Of a DNA stretch of 64,000 nt, positions 1 to 8,511 are shown piece by piece. Positions within the stretch are counted from its first letter, which is position 1; each line of letters opens with the position of its first letter. The stretch is from Moraxella lacunata. GTDB taxonomy: Bacteria; Pseudomonadota; Gammaproteobacteria; Pseudomonadales; Moraxellaceae. Both the position numbers and the translations under genes were made by a program. The notes beneath the pieces were generated by a model, which was not told the origin of the DNA, made no database searches, and worked only from the letters and a program-made list of their open reading frames with translations. Location: contig NZ_UGQU01000003.1 in NCBI RefSeq assembly GCF_900453205.1, forward strand, positions 310,001-374,000. Reading direction: 5' to 3'.

Positions 1-833
1 TGGTGTCTATTTTTCTAAAAGTAGCACGCCGTCAAGGTATTGATATCGCCCAAGCCATTTTGGTGAATTATATCACCGCCATTATTTTATGTATTTTTTT
101 ATTAAAGCCCAGTTTAAATGTCAGTGAAATTATGGCAAATGGGGCATTTATCGTCATCGCCTTGGGCGTGCTGTTGCCGAGTGTATTTATCATCATGGCA
201 AAGGCGGTGCAATTAGTCGGTATCGCCAAATCAGACGTGGCACAGCGTTTGGCGTTGTTTTTGCCGATATTGGCGTCATTTACCATTTTTGGCGAAAGTC
301 TAACGCTTGCCAAAGGCGTGGGTATTGTCTTAGCCTTTTTATCTTTAATCACCCTAACTTATAAACCCAATCTAAAAAACAGCCACGCAAAAACGGACAA
401 TTCATTAAATATCAAAAACACCGCCTTAATATTAGGTGGGGTATGGGTAGGCTATGGCGTGATTGATATTTTATTTAAACAAATGGCGAAACTTGGCAAT
501 GCGTTTCCTAATACACTTTTAATCAGTTTTATATTGGCATTTGTGCTGTTATTTATTTATTTGATAATCAATAAAACCAAATGGCAAGGTAAAAGTTTGA
601 TGAGTGGGATTTTGCTTGGGGCATTAAACTTTTTTAACATTTTATTTTATATCAAAGCTCATCAAGCCTATAAAGATGACCCGACCTTGGTATTTGCTGG
701 CATGAATATCGGCGTGATATGTTTGGGGGCGGTTGTGGGGCTGCTTATTTTTAAAGAAAAAATCTCCAAAATTAACGGTATGGGGATTGTCTTGGGCGTG
801 TGTGCGGTGTGGTGTTTGTTTTATTTGACTTGA
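1..833 (+). CDS. EamA/DMT-family transporter, 5' end cut by window
   Basis: The frame is already open at the first base and ends with TGA at 831-833, so the start lies outside the window. The visible 276 residues are almost entirely alternating hydrophobic helices (about nine) separated by short charged loops, with the two-repeat layout of the drug/metabolite transporter superfamily (EamA domains) and a short polar linker around residues 125-135. The family usually has about 300 residues and ten helices, so roughly one helix is missing at the left. Members export small metabolites or amino acids across the inner membrane; the substrate cannot be told from sequence. It is followed by a hairpin terminator and then rep on the same strand. 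The GTG at position 3 is a chance internal codon rather than a convincing start. Confidence 0.8.
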   Translation, partial: VSIFLKVARRQGIDIAQAILVNYITAIILCIFLLKPSLNVSEIMANGAFIVIALGVLLPSVFIIMAKAVQLVGIAKSDVAQRLALFLPILASFTIFGESLTLAKGVGIVLAFLSLITLTYKPNLKNSHAKTDNSLNIKNTALILGGVWVGYGVIDILFKQMAKLGNAFPNTLLISFILAFVLLFIYLIINKTKWQGKSLMSGILLGALNFFNILFYIKAHQAYKDDPTLVFAGMNIGVICLGAVVGLLIFKEKISKINGMGIVLGVCAVWCLFYLT

Positions 834-864
834 TTTGAAATAATTTTAAATAATAAAAATCATC

Positions 865-887
865 AGGTGCGTGTTACGCACCTTTCT
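865..887 (+). terminator. Hairpin terminator after the EamA transporter
   Basis: An 8-bp perfect stem (aggtgcgt 865-872 / acgcacct 876-883) with a 3-base loop is followed by ttct, 32 bases after the transporter stop. A related palindrome with one mismatch lies at 21666-21690, so it may also be a copy of a small dispersed palindrome. Confidence 0.6.
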
Positions 888-1023
888 ATGTAATATGGAT
901 AAATTTTAACCAAAAAATACGGCATAACAACACTGCACATTACCGATAAATTTACCACAAACTTTTGCCCAATTTGCCAAAATCCATTATAATAGCCAAC
1001 CATTTGCCCGAAGAATTTAGATT

Positions 1024-3057
1024 ATGAGCCAATTAAACCCCCGCCAACAAGAAGCCCTAGCCCATGTTTCAGGTCCTTTGCTCGTTCTGGCAGGGGCAGG
1101 GTCGGGCAAGACATCGGTCATCACCCAAAAAATCGCTCATCTTATCCAAAACTGCAACACGCCTGCCGAGCGTATCACGGCAATGACCTTTACCAATAAG
1201 GCGGCAAGGGAGATGAAAGAGCGTGTCAAAAAACTCCTGCCAAGCGAGAAAACTCGTGGGCTGACGGTGTCCACATTTCACCAGTTTGGTTTGCAGTTTT
1301 TGCGGTATGAACTCATTAACACGCCCCTAAAAGGCAATTTTAGTATCATGGATGCAGACGACAGCAAACGCCTGCTTGCCGAGCTAATGGTGCGTGATAA
1401 CCTATCAGGGGCGGAGCGTGCGGACATGGTGGGTAAGGCGATTAAGATGATTAGCGACTGGAAAAATGACCTAGTCGCCCCCGAAGATGCCGAGCGGACA
1501 CTGACCGACCCCGAAGATGTGATTTTTGCTCATCTGTATGGACTCTATGAGCGGAATTTGCGAGCGTATAATGCGGTGGATTTTGATGATTTGATTGTCC
1601 TGCCTGCTCGCATTTTAAAAGAAAATGAGCGAGTGCGTGAAAAATGGCAAAACCGCATTCGCTACCTGCTCGTGGACGAGTATCAAGACACCAACACCGC
1701 CCAGTATGAGCTTATCAAGCTACTGGTCGGCATTCGGGCAAGGTTCACGGTGGTGGGCGATGATGACCAATCTATCTATGCGTGGCGTGGGGCAAAGCCT
1801 GAGAACATGGCATTATTAAAGCAGGATTTCCCCAATTTGCACGTTGTCAAGCTAGAACAAAACTACCGCTCTACCAACCGCATACTGGCGTCTGCCAATG
1901 CGGTGATTACTAATAATGAGCATATTTTTGAAAAATCGCTGTGGTCAGATAAAGGGCATGGCGAGCTGATTCGGGTGCTAAGCTCGCCCGATGATGAGGT
2001 GGAAGCGGAGCGTGTGGCAAAAGAGATAGTGACGCACCGCCTAAGACATAACAATTCATGGGAGCAGTATGCCGTGCTGTACCGCTCCAACTTTCAGGCT
2101 CGGGTGCTAGAAGCCGAACTGCGTTCACTACAAGTGCCGTATAAGCTCTCGGGCGGTACGTCATTTTTTGCTCGCACGGAGATTAAGGACGTCATGAGTT
2201 ATTTGCGGATTATCCTAAATCCTGATGATGACGCGGCATTTTTGCGGATCATCAACACGCCCAAGCGTGGCATGGGTTCGGCAACCTTAGAAAAGCTCGG
2301 ACTGTTCGCCCAAGAACACAGCCTATCGCTACTGTCTGCCTGCTCTCATGCAGGGCTAAAATCGGCAGTGGGAGCAAAGGCAGGGGCGACCCTTGCCAGT
2401 TTTGGGGAGTTCATTGAGCATTATACCCGTGAGCTTTATGACAACCCCGACCCCATGCCACTGGTGCGTCAGATGATTATGGAGACGGGGTATATTGACT
2501 ACATCAAAGAAGACAGCAAAACGCCCCAACAAGAAAAAAACCGCCTTGATAACATCGAATCCTTGTACTCGTCCATTCATGCACTCATAGACCGTGCCGA
2601 AGATGATGATGAAAAAAGCATTGAGGCGGTGATTCGTAAGCTTGTGCTACTAGACATGCTAGAACAACAGCAAGAAGAAGAAAATACCAACAAAGTGAAT
2701 CTCATGACCCTGCACGCCGCTAAGGGGCTTGAATTTGATTTTGTGTATATCATTGGGGTCGAAGAAGACATCTTGCCACACCGTAACTCTATCGTCTCGG
2801 AGACGGTCGAAGAAGAACGCCGTCTCATGTATGTGGGTATCACACGGGCAAGGCATGAGCTGACCTTGATGTACGCCCAAAAACGCAGGGCGGGCAAAGA
2901 GTATCGCCAGACGACGCCTTCACGCTTTTTGGACGAATTACCAAGCGACCACATTGATTATCCTGCCAAACGCCAAAAATCTGCCGACCCGAACAAGGTC
3001 GCCACAGACTATTTGGCGAACATTCAGGCAATGCTTGCCGCCAAACGTAAAGGCTAA
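1024..3057 (+). CDS. rep: ATP-dependent DNA helicase Rep (UvrD/Rep family, superfamily 1)
   Basis: 677 residues, close to the 673 of E. coli Rep. All SF1A motifs are present in order: Walker A AGAGSGKT at residues 23-30, Ia TFTNKAAREM near 60, motif II VDEYQD near 222, motif III VGDDDQSIYAWRGA near 248, motif IV QNYRS near 280, motif V TLHAAKGLEF near 560 and motif VI EERRLMYVGITRA near 598. Rep is a 3'-to-5' translocase that helps restart stalled replication forks and clears proteins from DNA ahead of the replisome. The length and the opening SQLNPRQQEA fit Rep better than UvrD or PcrA, which carry a longer C-terminal tail. It stands alone, with the thioesterase gene starting 40 bases downstream on the same strand. 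Confidence 0.93.
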   Translation: MSQLNPRQQEALAHVSGPLLVLAGAGSGKTSVITQKIAHLIQNCNTPAERITAMTFTNKAAREMKERVKKLLPSEKTRGLTVSTFHQFGLQFLRYELINTPLKGNFSIMDADDSKRLLAELMVRDNLSGAERADMVGKAIKMISDWKNDLVAPEDAERTLTDPEDVIFAHLYGLYERNLRAYNAVDFDDLIVLPARILKENERVREKWQNRIRYLLVDEYQDTNTAQYELIKLLVGIRARFTVVGDDDQSIYAWRGAKPENMALLKQDFPNLHVVKLEQNYRSTNRILASANAVITNNEHIFEKSLWSDKGHGELIRVLSSPDDEVEAERVAKEIVTHRLRHNNSWEQYAVLYRSNFQARVLEAELRSLQVPYKLSGGTSFFARTEIKDVMSYLRIILNPDDDAAFLRIINTPKRGMGSATLEKLGLFAQEHSLSLLSACSHAGLKSAVGAKAGATLASFGEFIEHYTRELYDNPDPMPLVRQMIMETGYIDYIKEDSKTPQQEKNRLDNIESLYSSIHALIDRAEDDDEKSIEAVIRKLVLLDMLEQQQEEENTNKVNLMTLHAAKGLEFDFVYIIGVEEDILPHRNSIVSETVEEERRLMYVGITRARHELTLMYAQKRRAGKEYRQTTPSRFLDELPSDHIDYPAKRQKSADPNKVATDYLANIQAMLAAKRKG

Positions 3058-3097
3058 TCGTTTATCACTAATCCATTTATAAAAATCTGAGTATATT

Positions 3098-3652
3098 ATG
3101 TATCCATTTTTACGCCTAACCCAAAACATCATCAGCAGTGCAACCGCTTATCACAAAAGCAAAAAGTCAGGCACGGTGGCAGGTCTGACTGACACGACCG
3201 AGTATCGTTTTACCGCCAATGTGAATGATATTGATAACTTTTTTGAGATGAACAATGGGCGGATTTTGACGTTGTTTGACCTAGGGCGAAACGACTTTGC
3301 CATTCGTACAGGTCTGGGTAAAAAACTCGTACAAAAGCGGTGGGGTTTGGTGGTGGCAGGCAGTACCATTCAGTATCGCAAACGTGTGCGACTCTTTGAT
3401 AAAGTGCTGATGAAAACTCGGGTATGTGCCATTGATGATAAGTGGTTTTATATGGAGCAGACGATGTGGGTGGATGGCAAATGCACTTGTCATGCACTGC
3501 TTCGTACGGCGGTAACCAACTTTATGACGGGCAAACCCATACCGACCGCACAGGTGTTATCATCGCTTGGCTATGACAGGGTGAGCCTACCGCCCGATGA
3601 ATGGGTGCAGGCGTGGATAGATGCGGACAAACAGCGACCGTTTCCGCATTAA
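3098..3652 (+). CDS. Acyl-CoA thioesterase-like protein (4HBT_2 hotdog family)
   Basis: 184 residues. The segment FFEMNNGRILTLFDLGRNDF (about residues 48-67) is the helix and signature of the single-hotdog 4HBT_2 thioesterase group, in which an Asp in the DxGRxD stretch is usual; a beta-rich portion follows, as in related proteins that hydrolyse fatty acyl-CoA. The N-terminal 30 residues are weakly hydrophobic but not a clear signal peptide. It begins 40 bases after rep on the same strand and may be co-transcribed with it. The substrate is unknown; the family assignment is firm in fold and weaker in function. Confidence 0.72.
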   Translation: MYPFLRLTQNIISSATAYHKSKKSGTVAGLTDTTEYRFTANVNDIDNFFEMNNGRILTLFDLGRNDFAIRTGLGKKLVQKRWGLVVAGSTIQYRKRVRLFDKVLMKTRVCAIDDKWFYMEQTMWVDGKCTCHALLRTAVTNFMTGKPIPTAQVLSSLGYDRVSLPPDEWVQAWIDADKQRPFPH

Positions 3653-3689
3653 ATATCAGCAAACCTTTTAAAAGGCTTTATACAACATA

Positions 3690-3798
3690 TACACCCAAGA
3701 AACTTTAAAATTACTACAAACACAATGATGTGTGGACGTAGGGGCGTGCTGAGCACACCCCTACAAACCCGTGGTAAATATCAAGTTGGTTGGGTGTA
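3690..3798. repeat. Interspersed repeat with TACACCCAA terminal inverted repeats, copy 1
   Basis: A 109-bp element bounded by perfect 9-bp inverted ends (tacacccaa / ttgggtgta) with a central palindrome around gtaggggcgtgctgagcac. A second, longer copy in the opposite orientation lies at 61029-61178; the two share the left arm (actttaaaattactacaaa) and the right arm (gtggtaaatatcaagttgg). No coding potential. It resembles a small non-autonomous element or REP-type repeat. Confidence 0.75.
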
Positions 3799-3804
3799 AT
3801 ACAC

Positions 3805-3831
3805 AAAAGGGGATAGAGTATATCCCCTTTT
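3805..3831. terminator. Bidirectional terminator between thioesterase and lipoprotein genes
   Basis: A strong stem (aaaaggggata 3805-3815 / tatcccctttt 3821-3831) with a 5-base loop and T-runs on both strands, located between two convergent genes. It probably ends transcription from both sides. Confidence 0.75.
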
Positions 3832-3858
3832 TTATATAGGTTAAAATCGACAACACAC

Positions 3859-5712
3859 TCATTTATCGCTGGGTTTGCCGTTATTATCCATGTCTTCATC
3901 AAGATAATCTTCATCAAAGTAATCTTCATAAAGCTCATCGCTGTAATCGCCATAATCATCGCCATCATAGCCATCATCGCCATAGTCATAATCATTACTG
4001 GCACTGCCTAAGGCATAACGAGAATAATGCTCCATAAAAGGTGGCTTCTCGCCTGTCTCCTTGAATCTGGCTCGTAGGGCGTCTTGGTAGGTAAAGAGAT
4101 TGACGCTGTTGTCGGCATTGGGCGTTTGACTGGCAGATGGCAGGCGAGCGAACTCATTTACGTGTTTGGCGTTTTGAAAGATTTGGGTAAAGACATCCAC
4201 AAACAGCGGTTCACTGCCCGTCACGCCTGCCTTGTCCATGTATCTGGCTCCGACCGTGTCATCGGTCAGATAATGACGCTGATGTACCCAAGCGATTTTG
4301 CCATGTGAGACACCATAATGCGTGGCAGGGGCATATTTAGAAATAGGGCGGTCTTCTTGGGGCGTATCATCGGTGCTATGTAGCTCGCCATAGTAGCTCT
4401 CGATTTGCCGTTGCAGATACAAAAATAGCCCACGCATGAGTAGCTCGCTATTGACCACAAGGTCATCACGGCTGTTATTAGCGGTGTTCGTCTCCGCCTT
4501 TGTCTCTGTCTGGGCGGTGTCGCTGTCGGCATTTATCACATGAATCACGCTCTCACCGTCAATAATCTCACGCTCATAAAAATCGGGCATCTGCTGAGTA
4601 AGTGTTGGATATTTGGCGGTCATCTCTTGGTAGAGTGTGTCGGCAAAGACATAGTTGCTGTACGCTTTGGCAGACTCTTTGACGTTATTTTTGATGATGG
4701 TGGGCGTGTTTTGGATAAGGGTTAGCTTATCGGCAGGCAGGTTATTGGCGATAAACGGCAACTGGCTAAGCTCATCCGCCCCTGCCATGACAAAACCGTC
4801 TTGGGGCAGTGCCATAAAGCTCTCTTTTTTGGCGTTTAGGTAGGCTTTGATTAAATCACGGGTAAAGCTCTCGGGCAGACTGCCGTCATTGATGGGGATG
4901 TACAGCCATTTGCCTTGCCAGCTGTCGCCCAGTTTGGCGTCAAGCAGTTCGCTGTTTAGTAGAGCAAAGTTATCCGCCCACAGATAAATGCCCCCTGCTT
5001 TTAGGTCGATGTATAGGGGCTGATTGATGGACATGTGCAGGTTTTTGGCGGTGTAGTCTAGCATGGGCAAGGCGGTAAACTTGCCTTGTAGGGGTTGATA
5101 ACTGCCGACCACACGCACGCTAGATGGGGTGATGAGATACTCGTGCAGTAGCTCGGCTTTTTTGGCGTCTAGGGGCGTGGCAGGACGGGCGGATGGCTCA
5201 TTGGTCTGACCATCTAGGTGAGTGCTGATGGCGTGGATGAATGCCTGTTCTTGCTCATCGGGGGTCAGCTGTCCGCTTTGTTCATAAAAATTTTCAAAGT
5301 CAAAAGGCTGATAGGCGGACGCTTGTTCTTGTTCATCACGGCATGCCAAAAAGTCGTCTTTGATTTTGGTGCGATGGGCTTGGTATTTGTCATCGCTGAT
5401 GGGCAGATTGTCCGTCTTAGCAGTTTGAAGTAGGCGGACATAAGCATGGTCATGCACCGCTTCGCAGTCGTCAGCTGGCGTGCTGTCGGTGACGTCTTTT
5501 AGGGCGTGACGGCGGATGTCGTTAGAGACATAGACATTTGTCTCGTAGCTAAATGATGAGCGAAGTTGTGATTTGACCGCTTTGGCTAGGACTTCTTTGG
5601 CGTGATGGTCGGTATTAGCGGTGGCGGACTGTGGGGCTTGCGTGGTGGCACAGGCGGTCATCAGACAGCTAACGACAGCCAAACTTAGTGTGCGATAAGG
5701 TAGTGTTTTCAT
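3859..5712 (-). CDS. Large lipoprotein of unknown function, acidic Tyr/Asp-rich tail
   Basis: 617 residues. The N-terminus MKTLPYRTLSLAVVSCLMTAC is a lipoprotein signal with the likely lipidated Cys at residue 21, so the protein should be anchored to the outer membrane. The body has no domain I recognise; it contains a probable beta-rich region (about residues 200-320) and polar linkers. The last 45 residues are extremely rich in Asp, Glu and Tyr (DYDYGDDGYDGDDYGDY), which may bind cations or a basic partner. AAGGA precedes the ATG. It lies downstream of a similar-sized lipoprotein (5934-8273) and of the RTX gene on the same strand, suggesting one surface locus. The two lipoproteins resemble each other in layout but I cannot demonstrate homology by eye. 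Confidence 0.7.
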   Translation of the reverse strand: MKTLPYRTLSLAVVSCLMTACATTQAPQSATANTDHHAKEVLAKAVKSQLRSSFSYETNVYVSNDIRRHALKDVTDSTPADDCEAVHDHAYVRLLQTAKTDNLPISDDKYQAHRTKIKDDFLACRDEQEQASAYQPFDFENFYEQSGQLTPDEQEQAFIHAISTHLDGQTNEPSARPATPLDAKKAELLHEYLITPSSVRVVGSYQPLQGKFTALPMLDYTAKNLHMSINQPLYIDLKAGGIYLWADNFALLNSELLDAKLGDSWQGKWLYIPINDGSLPESFTRDLIKAYLNAKKESFMALPQDGFVMAGADELSQLPFIANNLPADKLTLIQNTPTIIKNNVKESAKAYSNYVFADTLYQEMTAKYPTLTQQMPDFYEREIIDGESVIHVINADSDTAQTETKAETNTANNSRDDLVVNSELLMRGLFLYLQRQIESYYGELHSTDDTPQEDRPISKYAPATHYGVSHGKIAWVHQRHYLTDDTVGARYMDKAGVTGSEPLFVDVFTQIFQNAKHVNEFARLPSASQTPNADNSVNLFTYQDALRARFKETGEKPPFMEHYSRYALGSASNDYDYGDDGYDGDDYGDYSDELYEDYFDEDYLDEDMDNNGKPSDK

Positions 5713-5933
5713 GGTTTTCCTTAGAGTGTATTAATCGGGATAAGTCCCAATCTTGGCTGATGATAAGGTATTGATTTGTAAAGTTTAAAATGACAAAGAT
5801 AAATTTATCAGTATTGCAATGCTGGTTTTTAGCATTTTTGTCAATTTTACCGATTTTATCAGTTCTATCAATCAATTTAATTTAATGTAATTTAATCAAA
5901 TCAAGCCAAGAATGGGGCAAGCCTTGTAAATGG

Positions 5934-8273
5934 TTATCTTGCTTCTTCTGCCGCCATTGCTGCCGCCGTTGCCGCTTCGGCTGCTGCACAGGCTGTATCG
6001 CCTTCGCATTCGTGGTCATCTGATGGGCTAAGCTCATAATCATAACCATAGCGTGCCATGAGTGCTTCATATTGCTGTTCGTTTTCTTTTTTGGCTTGCT
6101 TGATGAGTGCCACGCCGTCCACGGCGGTCGTTTTGGCAAAGGTGTCTTTAAATTGGCGTGCCAAAGCGTGTTTGTCAAACAGCCCCTTGTCATAGCGGAC
6201 TTGGTTTAGGCTTTGGGTGGTCATGCCACTGATGTGCTCGTCCAGACTGCTTAGGGTCTGGGTGGCGATGATGTTGCCTTGGCGGTCAAGATAAACATAG
6301 CTGGTCGTGTTCAAGGCAAAAGGCAGTATGCCTTCAACCGCCCCGAACAGTCCGCCCGCGTCATCCGTGCGATAACTGCTGTTTAGCATGGTAAAGTTGT
6401 CAATGATGGATTTGATGGTGTTTGGCGTGCTGATGGGGTTGCCGTCAGCGTCGGTGTGGTCGCTGACTTTATCGGCATAATGCTCGGGGTGCTTGTTCAC
6501 ATAAGCATGCAAATCACGCCCGACGTGCTTGGCGATGATGGCGTAGGCTTTACCCATTTCTTTGGCACCAAACTCAACCTTGATGGCACGACTTGCCCCA
6601 ACTTCTTTGGCAAAGGCGTCTTGACTGATGTCCATGGGTGTAAACTTCTCGCCATTTAGTCCTTCCATGCCTGCGATGATGCCGTCAGAGATTGCCGTAT
6701 AAATCACGTCAGTAGGTATCTGTTTTTGCAATTCATCAGGCAGGACAAAGGACATCAGACCGTCTGGCACGTCTTTGGGTAGGGGGGCGTGCTTAGGACT
6801 GATGAGTGCGACCAGTGGCAAGACGGCTGAGACATCGGCGGTCAGCTCGCCTTTGGCGTGGTCGGCACGCACAGGCAGTTGCATGGAATAAGTGGCGGTG
6901 GGGCTGTCATAGTCAATCGACCACAAATGCTGACTGCGTTTGGCACTCGGTTCATGGTGGGAGAGACCTTGGATGCTTAGGTGCTGATACTGATATAGGT
7001 TTTGGGCGGTGACCTGTTCGGGGGTTCGGTTCATTTTAAATATCCCCCCAAGCAAGGACGACAGCCCATAATCACGGCTTTTTACGTCTGTTTTGCCCTG
7101 CTCACGCTCTTGTTCTTTCATCTCACGACAGGCACGAAGTGAGCCGAACACGCCTGAGTAGGGGTCATAACTTTCATAATAATAGTCATCATCCATGGCA
7201 GACTCTGCTAATGATATATGGCACGATGTGTATTCTTCACGAACTGCATTAAACTCATCGGCATGCTTGATGTGGTCTTTGCCTGACTGAACCAAAGCCT
7301 GATTTTGAGCGATGGCATGAGTGGCACACTCTTTGGCACTTGCTTGTTGTTGCAACTCTTGCTGGGTTGTTTGGTTGGAGATGTAATGATAAGGATGAAG
7401 TAACTGTGTTCCACCAGTAACAGCATAAGTGCAAGCATTCACAAAAGTTGCTAATGAAAATAACTCATTATCATGATTTGTAATATCATCAGCTGTCTTG
7501 ATGTGCTTGGCGGTGTTTATGGCATCCTGTTTAAAGGTGGTAGCACAGGCTTGTAGTTGGTGGATGTCTTGTTTTTGATAGCCTTGGGCAGTGGTAAGTA
7601 AAGCATTGGCTTTGGCTTGAAAAGAGCGATCAAAGTCATTGATGTGCTTTTTAAAAGCTTGTTGGTCAAAACGTCCATTGTCTTTGACAAAATCACCCAT
7701 ATTTATGTAGGCAGACGTAAATGTATGGTTTTCTAGCTCATATGCCAACATTTTAATCTCATCTGACACCGCTTGATACTCTTCGCTCATGCCGACCGCA
7801 CGAGTTACGGTATCAGGGGTGAGTCCATTTTGTTCATCATCATAGCGTAGATAAGGCAAGTCGCCAAGCTCGCCATCCTCCCCCAAATAGTCGCTGATGG
7901 TCATATAAGGCTCGCTTGCGTCATCATCAGTCTTGTGAGCCTTGTCCTTATAATCCATGACCTTGATAAAGGTGGTAAAGGCACTGTCCGAGTCTTTGTC
8001 AATCTCGCTGACTGCTAGGGGCTTGACGGCATAGTGATAAGTGGACACCGCATAACGCTCGGCATTCATGTGCTGACGTAGTGCCGTGACTAGGTCGTGC
8101 TGTGCCAGTTTGGATGGTGACAGGCTTTTGTCGATGTGCGTGATGTTATGGGCAGGCGTGGGCGTGGTGCTGTGTGTGCTGGAGGTAGACTGGCAGGCAC
8201 AGAGCAGCACACTTGCCATGGCTAGGCTTAGTGCTTTGAGGGATGGCTTAGGCATTTGGGGTATTTTGGGCAT
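5934..8273 (-). CDS. Large lipoprotein of unknown function
   Basis: 779 residues. The signal peptide has a lipobox LCAC with Cys27 as the likely lipidated residue, preceded by a basic segment with three prolines. AAGGAC sits before the chosen ATG; a second Met at residue 7 is an alternative start. The mature N-terminal half is helical and polar with several Cys, including a cluster around residues 370-385 (a CREMKEQEREQG segment near an SYDPYSG segment). The C-terminal half carries an LNTTSYVYLDRQGNIIATQT beta stretch near residue 660 and ends in an Ala/Glu-rich tail. I recognise no family. A possible -10 box (TATAAT on the minus strand, 8329-8334) lies about 55 bases upstream. It is 238 bases downstream of the RTX gene, from which a terminator separates it, so it is probably transcribed separately. 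Confidence 0.7.
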   Translation of the reverse strand: MPKIPQMPKPSLKALSLAMASVLLCACQSTSSTHSTTPTPAHNITHIDKSLSPSKLAQHDLVTALRQHMNAERYAVSTYHYAVKPLAVSEIDKDSDSAFTTFIKVMDYKDKAHKTDDDASEPYMTISDYLGEDGELGDLPYLRYDDEQNGLTPDTVTRAVGMSEEYQAVSDEIKMLAYELENHTFTSAYINMGDFVKDNGRFDQQAFKKHINDFDRSFQAKANALLTTAQGYQKQDIHQLQACATTFKQDAINTAKHIKTADDITNHDNELFSLATFVNACTYAVTGGTQLLHPYHYISNQTTQQELQQQASAKECATHAIAQNQALVQSGKDHIKHADEFNAVREEYTSCHISLAESAMDDDYYYESYDPYSGVFGSLRACREMKEQEREQGKTDVKSRDYGLSSLLGGIFKMNRTPEQVTAQNLYQYQHLSIQGLSHHEPSAKRSQHLWSIDYDSPTATYSMQLPVRADHAKGELTADVSAVLPLVALISPKHAPLPKDVPDGLMSFVLPDELQKQIPTDVIYTAISDGIIAGMEGLNGEKFTPMDISQDAFAKEVGASRAIKVEFGAKEMGKAYAIIAKHVGRDLHAYVNKHPEHYADKVSDHTDADGNPISTPNTIKSIIDNFTMLNSSYRTDDAGGLFGAVEGILPFALNTTSYVYLDRQGNIIATQTLSSLDEHISGMTTQSLNQVRYDKGLFDKHALARQFKDTFAKTTAVDGVALIKQAKKENEQQYEALMARYGYDYELSPSDDHECEGDTACAAAEAATAAAMAAEEAR

Positions 8274-8458
8274 GATGTGTCCTTGGGTGGGTTATTGGTG
8301 CTTTTAATCTGGATAATAATCAGATTAGATTATACACAAATTTTATCATTTTTAAATTGGTTTTTGCTTTTTTCCATGTTTTTTCCATAAAAAATTCATG
8401 GATTTGGGTTGGGTGCATTAACCAACTGTAAAAACCACCCCAAACAACCCACATAAAA

Positions 8459-8484
8459 CGCCCCCAAACCTAAATTTGAGGGCG
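8459..8484 (-). terminator. Terminator of the RTX gene
   Basis: On the minus strand a 10-bp stem (cgccctcaaa / tttgggggcg, one G-U pair) is followed by tttt. It lies 28 bases after the RTX stop codon and before the lipoprotein gene. Confidence 0.65.
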
Positions 8485-8511
8485 TAAGATAAAACACAAG
8501 TAAAGTCAAAC

